Assembly (NCBI GenBank): GCA_045542595.1
Contig: JAZQLI010000003.1
Coordinates: forward strand, 32,175-96,174
DNA: 64,000 nt
Source: Scatosoma sp045542595
Lineage (GTDB): Bacteria; Bacillota; Clostridia; Christensenellales; Borkfalkiaceae
Reading direction: 5' to 3'
The position numbers were made by a program, and so were the translations under genes. This document shows, piece after piece, positions 24,287 through 33,007 of the stretch. The notes beneath the pieces are model-generated. The model saw only the letters and a list, made by a program, of their open reading frames with translations. It was not told the origin of the DNA and did no database searches. Within the stretch, counting starts at the first letter, position 1, and each line of letters opens with the position of its first letter.

Positions 24287-25384
24287 CTATTTATTGCCGT
24301 CCGTTTTTACCCGTCCGTTTTCAATGCGAATTTTATTGCAGTCCGCGCCGTACAGCACGCGTTCGGCGTGCGTACAGGTAAGCACCGTTTGCATACCGCC
24401 GATACGTTTGAGCAGCTTCTTTCTACGGGGTAAATCGAGCTCACTCATCACGTCGTCAAGCACTAAAATGGGGTATTCCCCCGCAACGTCTTTGAAAATT
24501 TGCACTTCGGCGAGCTTTAAAGAAAGTGCTGCCGTACGCGTTTGCCCTTGCGAAGCGTATGCCTTAGCGTCCGCGCCGGCAATGAGTACCGTTAAATCGT
24601 CGCGGTGCGGACCTACCGTGGTAAAACCCAAACGCAAATCCTTTTCATACGAAGCGGAAAGCCGTTTTAAAAGCGTTTTGGAAATTTGTTCTTCGTCCCC
24701 TTCGTAACGCTTATCCATCGTAACTTCCAGCGTTTCCGCATTATCCGTTAAATACGAGTGAAAGTCCTTCGCATAGGGAGTAAGCTTTTGTAAAAATTCC
24801 GCGCGTTTTTTCACGATTGTAGCGGCGTATTGACAAAGCTGTTCGTCCCAAACGGGCAACGTATCCAACACCAAATTGATATCGGGGTTTTTCAAAAGCG
24901 CATTGCGCTGGTCGAGTATTTTATTGTACCGCAAAAGCGCCGTATAATAAGACGGGGAATTTTGGGAGATGGAAATATTCATAAAACGTCGGCGTTCGTC
25001 CGGTCCGTCTTGGATAAGGCGAAGTTCGCCGGGGGAGAAAAACACGCTGCCCAAATGTCCCATTAAATCGGCATTTTTGGAAATTTTACTGCCGTTAACG
25101 CGGATTTCCCGTTTGTTTTCGTAAATATTCGCTTCAATGGTTACGTTGCCGTAGCGGTTTTCCGCTTCCGCGCGGATATACGCGCTTTCCGCGCCCATTT
25201 TTATCAGTTGTTTATCGTGGCGGATACGCAGCGAAGCACCCGTGCAAAGATAGAAAACGGCTTCCGCACAGTTGGTTTTTCCCTGCGCGTTTTTGCCGAA
25301 GAGCACGTTCAGCCCTTCGGAAAAAGAGAATTGTTCGTTCCCGTAATTTCTGAAATTTTGAAGAAATAATTTTTTTATTTGCAT
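24287..25384 (-). CDS. recF: DNA replication and repair protein RecF
   Basis: 365 residues with an SMC-like ATPase: it begins IKKLFLQNFRNYGNEQFSF, Walker A GKNAQGKTNCAEAV at about 34-47, FSPGELRLIQDGPDERRRFMN, signature ASQGQTRTAALSLKLAE and Walker B PILVLDDVMSELD. RecF with RecO and RecR loads RecA at gaps. It is read divergently from dnaA and is not in the usual dnaA-dnaN-recF-gyrB string. Confidence 0.97.
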   Translation of the reverse strand: MQIKKLFLQNFRNYGNEQFSFSEGLNVLFGKNAQGKTNCAEAVFYLCTGASLRIRHDKQLIKMGAESAYIRAEAENRYGNVTIEANIYENKREIRVNGSKISKNADLMGHLGSVFFSPGELRLIQDGPDERRRFMNISISQNSPSYYTALLRYNKILDQRNALLKNPDINLVLDTLPVWDEQLCQYAATIVKKRAEFLQKLTPYAKDFHSYLTDNAETLEVTMDKRYEGDEEQISKTLLKRLSASYEKDLRLGFTTVGPHRDDLTVLIAGADAKAYASQGQTRTAALSLKLAEVQIFKDVAGEYPILVLDDVMSELDLPRRKKLLKRIGGMQTVLTCTHAERVLYGADCNKIRIENGRVKTDGNK

Positions 25385-25439
25385 AATTTACGAAAACACC
25401 GCCCAAAATCGCTTTCTTTTCGTCGCGTTTTGTATTATA

Positions 25440-25468
25440 ATTATATCAAATAATTTTGCAAATTTCAA
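25440..25468 (-). promoter_or_regulatory. Promoter of recF
   Basis: Minus strand TTGAAA (25468-25463), 17-base spacer, TATAAT (25445-25440), in the 133-base recF-dnaA gap. No DnaA boxes (TTATNCACA) were found in this gap. Confidence 0.7.
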
Positions 25469-25517
25469 GTTATAGAAGCCAGAAAAGAAAAATAATCGAT
25501 AAACAGGGGATAAAGTT

Positions 25518-26852
25518 ATGCCGGAAACCACGCAATTACAATTCGTATGGAAACAAATTAGCGACAAGGTGCAAAATCTTGTTTCGCCCGTTTCGTACGA
25601 TTCGTTTATTAAACCGCTGGAAGCGGTGGATATCGTCGGAAGAAAAATCGTTTTAAAAGCCGCCACCGATATGGCGGCAAACGTCGTTATGAATAAGCAC
25701 GCGGACAAGCTGCGCGAAGCCATTCAAAAATGCGATTTGGGTGTAAGCGATTTCCGTTTGCTTGTCGACGGAAGCTCGGTGTATACCGCCGACGAAGAAG
25801 AAGACGCGTACGAAGCATTTCAAGCGTCCCCTATCAATAAGGCGTTTACGTTCGATTCGTTCGTCGTCGGCCCTGGTAACAAACTTGTGTACGCCGCCGC
25901 AAAATCGGTTGCGGAAAACCCCGGCGAAGTGTTTAATCCGTTATTCATTTACGGAGAATCGGGTTTGGGAAAAACCCACCTTATGCACGCAATCGCCAAC
26001 GATTTGGCACGCCGCGCGCCCGAAAAGAAAGTGCTTTATACCACTTGTGAAAATTTCTTGAACGAGTTTATCGCGTCCATTACACAAAAGAACGGCGCAG
26101 GCTTTAGAATGCATTATCGCAACGTAGACGTATTGATGATTGACGACGTTCAGTTTTTAAAGGCGAGAACACAGCTTCAGGAAGAGTTGTTCCATACCTT
26201 TAACGAGCTTTCAGCGCAAAATAAGCAAATCGTTTTGACGTCCGATAGACCGCCCAAAGAAATTGCTACGTTAGAAGACAGACTTCGCACCCGTTTCGAA
26301 GGCGGTATGATTGCGGACATTCAACCCCCGTCCACCGAAACGAAAATTGCCATTTTGAAACGGAAAGCGTTGGATAGAAAATGCTCCGTCCCCGACGACG
26401 TTTTAGAGTTTTTAGCACAGGATTCGGGACACGACGTACGTACGCTGGAAGGAAGATTGACCAAAGTTATTTTTGCAAGCAAATTGCACGAAGAACCGAT
26501 TACGTTATCGCTTGCACAGCTTGCGCTCAATCAATCGGTAAACGAAAGCGCGGAACAGGAAGACGTTACCGCCGATAAAATTATCGCTGCCGTTTGTTCG
26601 TACTTCAAGCAAAAGAAAGAAGATTTGCTTGGGAAAGGCAAAAAGGCAGACCTTGCCAAAGCACGGCAAATTTGCGCGTATTTGATGTGCGAAATGCTTT
26701 CTTTGCCGCTTGTTTCCGTAGGCAAAGCGCTTGGCGGCCGCGACCATACGACGATTATGTATGCCCGCGATAAAATGGAAAAGTTAGAAAAACTCAACGA
26801 CCATATTGCGAAAGAAATCGACGATATCAAAAATATTATTTTGAAAAAATAA
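25518..26852 (+). CDS. dnaA: Chromosomal replication initiator DnaA
   Basis: 444 residues, standard length. Domain I is at the N-terminus (FVWKQISDKVQNLVSPVSYDSFIKPLEAV), with a short acidic linker around residue 95. AAA+ domain III follows with Walker A GESGLGKTHLMHAI and Walker B VLMIDDVQFL. Domain IV carries the DnaA-box-binding signature GGRDHTTIMYARDKM. AGGGG lies 8 bases before the ATG. The context is unusual: dnaN is absent and mnmG follows directly, so this may not mark the replication origin. Confidence 0.98.
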   Translation: MPETTQLQFVWKQISDKVQNLVSPVSYDSFIKPLEAVDIVGRKIVLKAATDMAANVVMNKHADKLREAIQKCDLGVSDFRLLVDGSSVYTADEEEDAYEAFQASPINKAFTFDSFVVGPGNKLVYAAAKSVAENPGEVFNPLFIYGESGLGKTHLMHAIANDLARRAPEKKVLYTTCENFLNEFIASITQKNGAGFRMHYRNVDVLMIDDVQFLKARTQLQEELFHTFNELSAQNKQIVLTSDRPPKEIATLEDRLRTRFEGGMIADIQPPSTETKIAILKRKALDRKCSVPDDVLEFLAQDSGHDVRTLEGRLTKVIFASKLHEEPITLSLAQLALNQSVNESAEQEDVTADKIIAAVCSYFKQKKEDLLGKGKKADLAKARQICAYLMCEMLSLPLVSVGKALGGRDHTTIMYARDKMEKLEKLNDHIAKEIDDIKNIILKK

Positions 26853-26863
26853 CGGTAAATAAC

Positions 26864-26903
26864 GGGGGCAGTTACGCGTTGAAGCGGACTTGCTCCCCTT
26901 TTT
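26864..26903 (+). terminator. Terminator after dnaA
   Basis: GGGGGCAG...TTGCTCCCC stem with one bulge, then TTTTT. The loop contains the recurring word TTACGCGTTGAA. Confidence 0.65.
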
Positions 26904-26916
26904 GAGAAAGTAGTTT

Positions 26917-28785
26917 ATGAAAAAAGAAGTTACGTTTTTAGAATACGCCGCAGACGCGGTAGTGGTAGGCGCAGGACACGCAGGTTGCGAAGCAGCGCTT
27001 GCTTTGGCACGCACGGGCATTAAAACCGCGCTGTTGACACTCAATTTAGACAGTATTGCGTTTTTGCCTTGCAACCCTTCTATCGGGGGCACGGCAAAAG
27101 GGCATTTGGTACGTGAAATCGACGCACTCGGCGGTGAAATGGGTATAAACGCCGATAAAACCGCGTTACAAATACGTATGCTCAACGTCGGAAAAGGCGC
27201 GGCGGTACAAAGTTTGCGCGCGCAATCGGACAAAAACGCCTATCACCGTGAAATGAAACGAGTGTTAGAGCACACCGAAAATTTACGCATTATCCAAGCC
27301 GAAGCGGCGGAAATTTTAGTGGAAAACGGCAAGTGTACGGGTGTAAAAACCACCTACGGCGGTATTATTTCCTGCAAGGCGGTTATTTTATGTACGGGCG
27401 TGTACTTAAACGGCGAAACGATTACGGGACACGTCGTACAAAAATCTGGTCCGAACGGCTTTGCCCCTGCCACTCGTTTGACGGAGAGTTTGATAGCGCT
27501 CGGTTTTAACGTACGGCGGTTTAAAACGGGTACGCCTGCAAGATTAGACGGACGGACGGTAGATTATTCTAAATGCGAAATTCAGCACGGCGATACGGAT
27601 ATTTATCCCTTTTCGTTTATGCACGACACACCGCCCGAAAACAAGATGCCTTGCTATTTGACGTACACCAACCTTCGCACCCACGAAATTATTATGGATA
27701 ATTTAGACCGTTCTCCTTTGTACGACGGCACAATTTTGTCGACAGGGCCGCGGTACTGCCCTTCTATCGAAACGAAAGTGGTGCGTTTTAAGGACAAGGA
27801 ACGGCATCAAATATTTTTAGAGCCCGAAGGCGCGGATACGTTGGAAGTGTACGCACAAGGACTTTCCACGTCTATGCCACACGACGTACAACGGGCTATG
27901 TATGCGTCTGTTGCAGGGCTGGAACACGCCGATATCGTACGTTACGGCTACGCTATTGAATACGATTGTATCGACACGTTAGACGTATTACCGACGTTAG
28001 AATTTAAAAAGGTGGAAGGCGTATACACGGCAGGGCAAATCAACGGTACTTCGGGGTATGAAGAAGCGGCGGCGCAGGGCTTGATGGCAGGGCTTAACGC
28101 TTCGTTAAAACTTCGTGGATTGCCCCCTTTCGTACTCCGTAGAGACGAAGCGTATATCGGAGTTCTTATCGACGACCTTGTTACCAAAGGCACGGACGAG
28201 CCGTACCGAATGATGACTTCGCGTGCCGAACACCGTATTTGTTTACGGCAGGACAACGCCGATTTCCGCTTGACCGAAAAGGGGTATGCCTGCGGTTTGG
28301 TTACAAAAGAACGTTACGAACGGTATCTTGCCCGTAAAGAAAAATACGAAACGCTTTTAGAGAGTATGCGCACGCGGATTTCTCCCAAAGAAGCCGCTCC
28401 GTTTTTGGAAAAGTACGGATACGACACTCCAACGGGTAGTGTATCGTATGCCGATATGATTAAACGCTCCGTACCCTTAAACGATATTATCGAAGCGTTC
28501 GGCGTATTTAAAGAATATTCGAAAGACGTTTTGGAAACGGCGGAAATCACCGTGAAATACGAAGGCTATTTAAAGCAGGGCTTGGAACAAATAGAAAAGG
28601 CGAAACGTTTGGAAGACAAACTGTTACCCCCCGACGTCGACTATAACGATATCTTGGGCTTGCGCTTGGAAGCAAGGGAAAAATTAAACCGCGTACGCCC
28701 TTTGAACTTGGGACAAGCAGGCCGCATTTCGGGCGTAAACCCCGCCGACGTTTCCGTACTTATGGTATGGTTGGCAACAAGATAA
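26917..28785 (+). CDS. mnmG: tRNA uridine-5-carboxymethylaminomethyl modification enzyme MnmG (GidA)
   Basis: 622 residues. FAD-binding motif VVGAGHAGCEAALALAR near residue 16, then CNPSIGGTAKGHLVREIDALGGEMG, TGTPARLDGRTVDYS, AGQINGTSGYEEAAAQGLMAGLNA and TSRAEHRICLRQDNADFRLTE. With MnmE it installs the cmnm5 modification on U34 of several tRNAs using methylene-THF and FAD. mnmE is not here; mnmG follows dnaA, an oriC-type neighbourhood. Confidence 0.98.
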   Translation: MKKEVTFLEYAADAVVVGAGHAGCEAALALARTGIKTALLTLNLDSIAFLPCNPSIGGTAKGHLVREIDALGGEMGINADKTALQIRMLNVGKGAAVQSLRAQSDKNAYHREMKRVLEHTENLRIIQAEAAEILVENGKCTGVKTTYGGIISCKAVILCTGVYLNGETITGHVVQKSGPNGFAPATRLTESLIALGFNVRRFKTGTPARLDGRTVDYSKCEIQHGDTDIYPFSFMHDTPPENKMPCYLTYTNLRTHEIIMDNLDRSPLYDGTILSTGPRYCPSIETKVVRFKDKERHQIFLEPEGADTLEVYAQGLSTSMPHDVQRAMYASVAGLEHADIVRYGYAIEYDCIDTLDVLPTLEFKKVEGVYTAGQINGTSGYEEAAAQGLMAGLNASLKLRGLPPFVLRRDEAYIGVLIDDLVTKGTDEPYRMMTSRAEHRICLRQDNADFRLTEKGYACGLVTKERYERYLARKEKYETLLESMRTRISPKEAAPFLEKYGYDTPTGSVSYADMIKRSVPLNDIIEAFGVFKEYSKDVLETAEITVKYEGYLKQGLEQIEKAKRLEDKLLPPDVDYNDILGLRLEAREKLNRVRPLNLGQAGRISGVNPADVSVLMVWLATR

Positions 28786-28801
28786 TATAAGGAGATATAG
28801 T

Positions 28802-29242
28802 ATGGTAAACAAAAAAGAATGGATACGCACCCTTAAATTTACTCTGTTTTCTATCAGTGCAGGCGTTATTCAAATAGGCTTATTTACTGTGTTGAACGAA
28901 TTGTTGCATTTAGATTACTGGGTAAGTTATATCAGTTCGTTACTTGCTTCTATTATATGGAATTTTACCATCAACCGCAAGGTTACTTTTAAATCTTCCA
29001 ACAACGTGAAGCTTTCTATGCTGCTGGTACTTTTATTCTACGCCGTATTCACGCCCGTATCCACCATACTTGGCGATCTCGCGGAAACGAACGGCGTAAA
29101 CGAATACATAGTGCTTGCCGTTACTATGATTTGTAACTTCGTATTAGAATATTTGTATACGCGATATATCGTATACCGCCATTCCTGCGATACGTTGCAA
29201 AACAAGAAAGAAAACACTATAAACGAAGAACCAAATGCTTGA
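28802..29242 (+). CDS. GtrA-like membrane protein
   Basis: 146 residues with four transmembrane helices and the GtrA/DPMS pattern: LLASIIWNFTINRKVTFKS after helix 2, and ICNFVLEYLYTRYIVYR at the end. GtrA proteins are thought to flip or present polyprenyl-linked sugars. A GtrB-like glycosyltransferase is encoded convergently 65 bases away, which supports a joint role in envelope glycosylation. AAGGAG lies 8 bases before the ATG and 17 bases separate it from mnmG. Confidence 0.85.
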   Translation: MVNKKEWIRTLKFTLFSISAGVIQIGLFTVLNELLHLDYWVSYISSLLASIIWNFTINRKVTFKSSNNVKLSMLLVLLFYAVFTPVSTILGDLAETNGVNEYIVLAVTMICNFVLEYLYTRYIVYRHSCDTLQNKKENTINEEPNA

Positions 29243-29249
29243 TAAACGA

Positions 29250-29284
29250 TAAAAAAATCACGGAGTTGTTCCGTGATTTTTTTT
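29250..29284. terminator. Bidirectional terminator between gtrA-like and glycosyltransferase genes
   Basis: AAAATCACGGA-GTTGT-TCCGTGATTTTTTTT; A- and T-runs on both sides let it serve both convergent genes. Confidence 0.92.
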
Positions 29285-29306
29285 ATTCAACGCGTACCTG
29301 CTACGC

Positions 29307-30239
29307 TTATTTATCCAAATTTTTACTTTCCGCTACAATATATTTCGGGCGGTTTTGCACTTCCTTATAAATCATAGCCGTATGCATATTAGCAACGCCT
29401 TGACAAAGCAAGATAATTGCCGTCAACGCGCCAAGCGTGGGAAAAAGCCAAGCCGTTAAACCGCCGAATGCAATACCTAAACTGGATAACACGATAAACG
29501 TAATAAAGCAAGCTAAACTGGCTACGCCAAGCAAAATGCCGAGCTTTATGGGAAAGGTCAACGTGTATTCGGTATTCGGAAAAATACCTGCTTGCGCCAA
29601 GCGTACCATTTTTTTTAAGGTATAATGGGTTTCCCCTGCAATACGTTTCGGTCTATCAAATTCCACAAACGTTTGCTTAAAGCCCACCCAAGAAGTTTGC
29701 GCGCGGAGCAATCTATCGTGTTCGCCCATAGAAAGAATAACCTCTACCACGTTACGGCTATACAGTTTGAAATCGCCTACGTTTTGCGGTATATTTAAAC
29801 CTGTAATTTTACGGGTAAAACTGTAAAAAATACTTGCCGTCGCTTTTTTGAACGTCGATTCGCCACTACGTTTACGGCGTTTGCCGTGTACAACGTCGTA
29901 CCCTTCTTTCCATTTTGCAATCATTTCCAAAGCCACTTCGGGCGGGTCTTGCAAGTCGGCATCCATAGCAATTACGGCATCGCCGCTCGATTGTTCTAAA
30001 CCGCAAAATAGCGCCGCTTGCTGCCCAAAATTACGGGAAAAATGGCATACTTTTACCCGATTGTCTTGTTCGGCAAGCCTATTTAATATCGTTTTGGTTT
30101 CGTCGGTACTGCCGTCGTTGACGAAGATGAGCTCGTATTCTTCTTGTAAGCTTTCAAACAACGGCGTTACGGCGTCGTAAAAAAGCTGTAAACTTTTTTC
30201 TTCGTTATAAGCAGGGACGATAACGGAATATTTTGACAT
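29307..30239 (-). CDS. Family 2 glycosyltransferase (GtrB/DPM1-like) with membrane anchor
   Basis: 310 residues. The GT-A domain starts SVIVPAYNEEKSL; nucleotide-sugar motifs FVNDGSTD and MDADLQDPPEV are intact, with QTSWVGFKQTFVEFDRPKRIAGETHYTLKKM near the catalytic C-end. Two hydrophobic helices follow from about 228 to 280. The family moves a sugar onto undecaprenyl phosphate. Its pairing with the convergent GtrA-like gene fits this, though the sugar is unknown. Confidence 0.9.
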   Translation of the reverse strand: MSKYSVIVPAYNEEKSLQLFYDAVTPLFESLQEEYELIFVNDGSTDETKTILNRLAEQDNRVKVCHFSRNFGQQAALFCGLEQSSGDAVIAMDADLQDPPEVALEMIAKWKEGYDVVHGKRRKRSGESTFKKATASIFYSFTRKITGLNIPQNVGDFKLYSRNVVEVILSMGEHDRLLRAQTSWVGFKQTFVEFDRPKRIAGETHYTLKKMVRLAQAGIFPNTEYTLTFPIKLGILLGVASLACFITFIVLSSLGIAFGGLTAWLFPTLGALTAIILLCQGVANMHTAMIYKEVQNRPKYIVAESKNLDK

Positions 30240-30257
30240 AACTACCCCCTTGAATGT

Positions 30258-30286
30258 ATTATACTATATGTACAAGGTTTTGTCAA
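30258..30286 (-). promoter_or_regulatory. Consensus promoter of the glycosyltransferase gene
   Basis: Minus strand TTGACA (30286-30281), 17-base spacer, TATAAT (30263-30258). Confidence 0.9.
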
Positions 30287-30290
30287 TCAT

Positions 30291-30318
30291 AAACGCCGAC
30301 GGTTTTCCGTCGGCGTTT
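30291..30318 (-). terminator. Terminator after pnp
   Basis: 12-bp perfect stem (AAACGCCGACGG with CCGTCGGCGTTT), 4-base loop. It sits between pnp and the promoter of the next gene. Confidence 0.75.
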
Positions 30319-30329
30319 CGTGCTTTGCG

Positions 30330-32429
30330 TTAATCCATCTTTTCGAGAAGGCGCAAGTCGATGCCCTTTTCGCCGATTTTGATGATTTCCACTTTTACTT
30401 TGTCTCCGATATTCAGCACGTCTTCCACTTGGTTTACGCGTTGTTCGGAAAGCTTGGAAATATGAATCATACCGTCTTTTCCAGGAGCGAATTCTACAAA
30501 AGCACCTACCTTGGAAAGGATACGAACAACTACGCCTACGAACATATCGCCCACTTCAGGGTCGTGCGCGATAGATTCCACAATCGCCTTCGCGCGGTTT
30601 GCGTTGGCAATATCGCCGTAGCAAGCGATGCATACCGTACCGTCTTCTTCAATGTCAATTTTCGTGCCCGTTTGTTCGATAATTTTGTTGATAACTTTGC
30701 CTTGCTTACCAACAACGTCGCCGATTTTTTCAGGGTTAATTTTGAAGGTAACAATTTTGGGTGCGTACAACGAAAGTTCGGGGTTTACCGCAGGGATACA
30801 TTCGAGCATTTTACCGAGAATATGACGGCGCGCTTCTTGCGCTTGCGCGATAGCGTCGAGCATAATTTCTTCGGAAATACCCTTAATTTTAATATCCATT
30901 TGGATAGCCGTGATACCCTTTTCCGTACCTGCTACCTTGAAGTCCATATCGCCAAGGAAGTCTTCCAAGCCTTGAATATCCGTCATAATAACGTACTTGC
31001 CCGTTTCTTGGTCCTTGATAAGCCCCATTGCACAGCCTGCTACGGGAGCTTTAATGGGCACACCTGCGTCCATAAGCGCCATCGTCGAGCCGCAAACGGA
31101 AGCCATCGAAGACGAGCCGTTAGACGACATAATGTCGGATACGACGCGGATTGCATACGGGAATTCTTCCGGTTCGGGAATAACCGCAACCAAAGCGCGT
31201 TCCGCTAAAGCGCCGTGCCCGATTTCACGACGGCCAGGGCTACGGAGTGCTTTTGCTTCACCCGTGCAATAGCCGGGGAAGTTGTATTGATGCATATATC
31301 TCTTTTCTTCTTCTTCGTCCAAACCTTCCATACGTTGCGCTTCGCCGAGCATACCGAGCGTACAGGTGGTAAGTGCTTGCGTTTGACCGCGCGTAAACAC
31401 AGCCGAACCGTGTACACGGGGAAGTACGCCGTGTTCGCACCAAATAGGACGAACTTCTTTCAACGTTCTTCCGTCGGGACGGATACCCTTATCGAAAATC
31501 TTCGCACGAACGATACCTTTTACGATATAGTAAATGGAATCTTTCACTTCACGCATTTGGTCGGGATAGATTTCCGAGAAATGTTCGATAATTTCCGCTT
31601 CCGCTTCCGCTTGGCGAACTTGACGTTCTTGTCTATCAAACGTATCGAGCGCCGCATACAATTTATCATAGCCGTATGCTTTTACTGCTGCGTCTAAATC
31701 TTCGGGGATATGGTAGAAATCCATTTCCTTCTTGGGTTTACCCACTTCTTTAGCGAGTTCTTCAATCCAAACGCAAATCTTCTTGATTTCTTCGTGCCCG
31801 AACATAATAGCACCAACCATTTCCGCGTCGGTTACTTCGTTCGCGCCTGCTTCAATCATCATAATATCCGTTTTCGTACCAGCCAAGTTTAAGTGAATAG
31901 TACTCTTCGCTCTTTCTTCCACGTTGGGGTTGATAACGTATTTACCGTCAACCATACCAACCACAACCGAACCCGTAGGGCCTGCCCAAGGAATATCGGA
32001 AATGGAAAGTGCGATAGACGAACCAACCATTGCCAAAGGCTCGGGAGAGATATCAGGGTCAACGGAAAGTGCGGTAGCTACTACCACTACGTCGTTGAAA
32101 ATTCCTTTAGGGAACAAAGGACGGATAGGTCTATCGATAAGACGGCTGGTCAAAATAGCCTTATCGGACGCTCTACCTTCACGTTTTTTAAAGCCGCCGG
32201 GGATTTTACCTACGGCGAACATCTTTTCTTCATAGTCAACCGAAAGGGGGAAGAAATCCATACCTTCACGGGCGGTTTCGGACATACATACCGATACGTG
32301 CACTGCGGTATCGCCGCAACGTACCAAGCACGCGCCGTTTGCTTGTTCGGCATATTTGCCGATTTCCACTACTAATTCCTTACCTGCGTAGTCCGTTTTA
32401 AATACTCTGCTGTTTTCTAAAAGTGGCAT
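30330..32429 (-). CDS. pnp: Polyribonucleotide nucleotidyltransferase (PNPase)
   Basis: About 699 residues: first RNase PH domain (about 10-145), helical domain, second RNase PH domain with GRREIGHGALAERAL, MSSNGSSSMASVCGSTMALMDAG and the phosphate and metal site around DFLGDMDFKVAGT, then KH (IGDVVGKQGKVINKI) and a C-terminal S1 domain. It degrades RNA 3'-5' by phosphorolysis. ATG 32429 (MPLLEN) was chosen over the 32585 frame start because AAGGAG lies 10 bases upstream and the extra 52 residues are foreign to the family. rpsO precedes it, the classical operon. Confidence 0.97.
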   Translation of the reverse strand: MPLLENSRVFKTDYAGKELVVEIGKYAEQANGACLVRCGDTAVHVSVCMSETAREGMDFFPLSVDYEEKMFAVGKIPGGFKKREGRASDKAILTSRLIDRPIRPLFPKGIFNDVVVVATALSVDPDISPEPLAMVGSSIALSISDIPWAGPTGSVVVGMVDGKYVINPNVEERAKSTIHLNLAGTKTDIMMIEAGANEVTDAEMVGAIMFGHEEIKKICVWIEELAKEVGKPKKEMDFYHIPEDLDAAVKAYGYDKLYAALDTFDRQERQVRQAEAEAEIIEHFSEIYPDQMREVKDSIYYIVKGIVRAKIFDKGIRPDGRTLKEVRPIWCEHGVLPRVHGSAVFTRGQTQALTTCTLGMLGEAQRMEGLDEEEEKRYMHQYNFPGYCTGEAKALRSPGRREIGHGALAERALVAVIPEPEEFPYAIRVVSDIMSSNGSSSMASVCGSTMALMDAGVPIKAPVAGCAMGLIKDQETGKYVIMTDIQGLEDFLGDMDFKVAGTEKGITAIQMDIKIKGISEEIMLDAIAQAQEARRHILGKMLECIPAVNPELSLYAPKIVTFKINPEKIGDVVGKQGKVINKIIEQTGTKIDIEEDGTVCIACYGDIANANRAKAIVESIAHDPEVGDMFVGVVVRILSKVGAFVEFAPGKDGMIHISKLSEQRVNQVEDVLNIGDKVKVEIIKIGEKGIDLRLLEKMD

Positions 32430-32564
32430 TGTTGTAAATTCTCCTTGTCTTATAATTCTTTTTTGTTCTTGTCCGTTTACGTCGCCCGACAGTAAACGGG
32501 AATAATGGGCAACGCGTGTAGACAATCCTATGCCGCGGCTTGTCCACACCCTGCGTTTTTCCAT

Positions 32565-32595
32565 AAAAAAGGGCGAGTTAAACAAACCCGCCCTC
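32565..32595 (-). terminator. Terminator between rpsO and pnp
   Basis: Minus strand AGGGCG(g)GTTTGTTTAACTCGCCCTTTTTT, just after the rpsO stop. Leaky termination or RNase III processing here is usual in rpsO-pnp operons. Confidence 0.8.
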
Positions 32596-32604
32596 GCGCT
32601 TGCA

Positions 32605-32859
32605 TTACTTTCTCAAACCCAAAGCTTCGATGATTGCTCTGTATCTTTCGATATCTTTTTCTTTAAGATAATCGAGCAAACCACGACGCTTACCGACCAT
32701 TTTCAAAAGGCCGCGACGGGAATGGTTATCATGCTTATGTTCTTTCAAATGCTCGTTAAGGTGGTTGATGCGTTGCGTCAACAAAGCAATTTGAACTTCA
32801 GGCGAACCTGTGTCGCCTTCGTGCGTTGCGAATTTTGCAATGATTTCATTCTTTTCCAT
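32605..32859 (-). CDS. rpsO: 30S ribosomal protein S15
   Basis: 84 residues. EIIAKFATHEGDTGSPEVQIALLTQRINHLNEHLKEHKHDNHSRRGLLKMV contains the family signature with LLTxRI, HLKxHKKDxHSRRGL and GKRRGLLDYL. It binds 16S rRNA helices 20-22 early in 30S assembly. The open frame extends to 32934, but ATG 32859 has AGGAGG 10 bases upstream and gives the standard length. The ~78-base leader may carry the usual S15 feedback site. Confidence 0.98.
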   Translation of the reverse strand: MEKNEIIAKFATHEGDTGSPEVQIALLTQRINHLNEHLKEHKHDNHSRRGLLKMVGKRRGLLDYLKEKDIERYRAIIEALGLRK

Positions 32860-32943
32860 TTCTTTTATCCTCCTATGGAATTTTTTAACCCGATACGCCA
32901 GGGGAAACGTGGAGATTCGTCTCTCGTAGCGCACGTTAGTATT

Positions 32944-32972
32944 ATTTTACCACATTCTTTTAATAATGTAAA
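32944..32972 (-). promoter_or_regulatory. Promoter of rpsO
   Basis: Minus strand TTTACA (32972-32967), 17-base spacer, TG-extended TAAAAT (32949-32944). Confidence 0.7.
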
Positions 32973-33007
32973 TTAAATTTCAATGCTTTTTCAGCTTTTT
33001 TCAAGCT

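Noticed and set aside
32430..32585. N-terminal extension of pnp
   Set aside because: No ribosome binding site and no homology-like features; ATG 32429 gives the family start.
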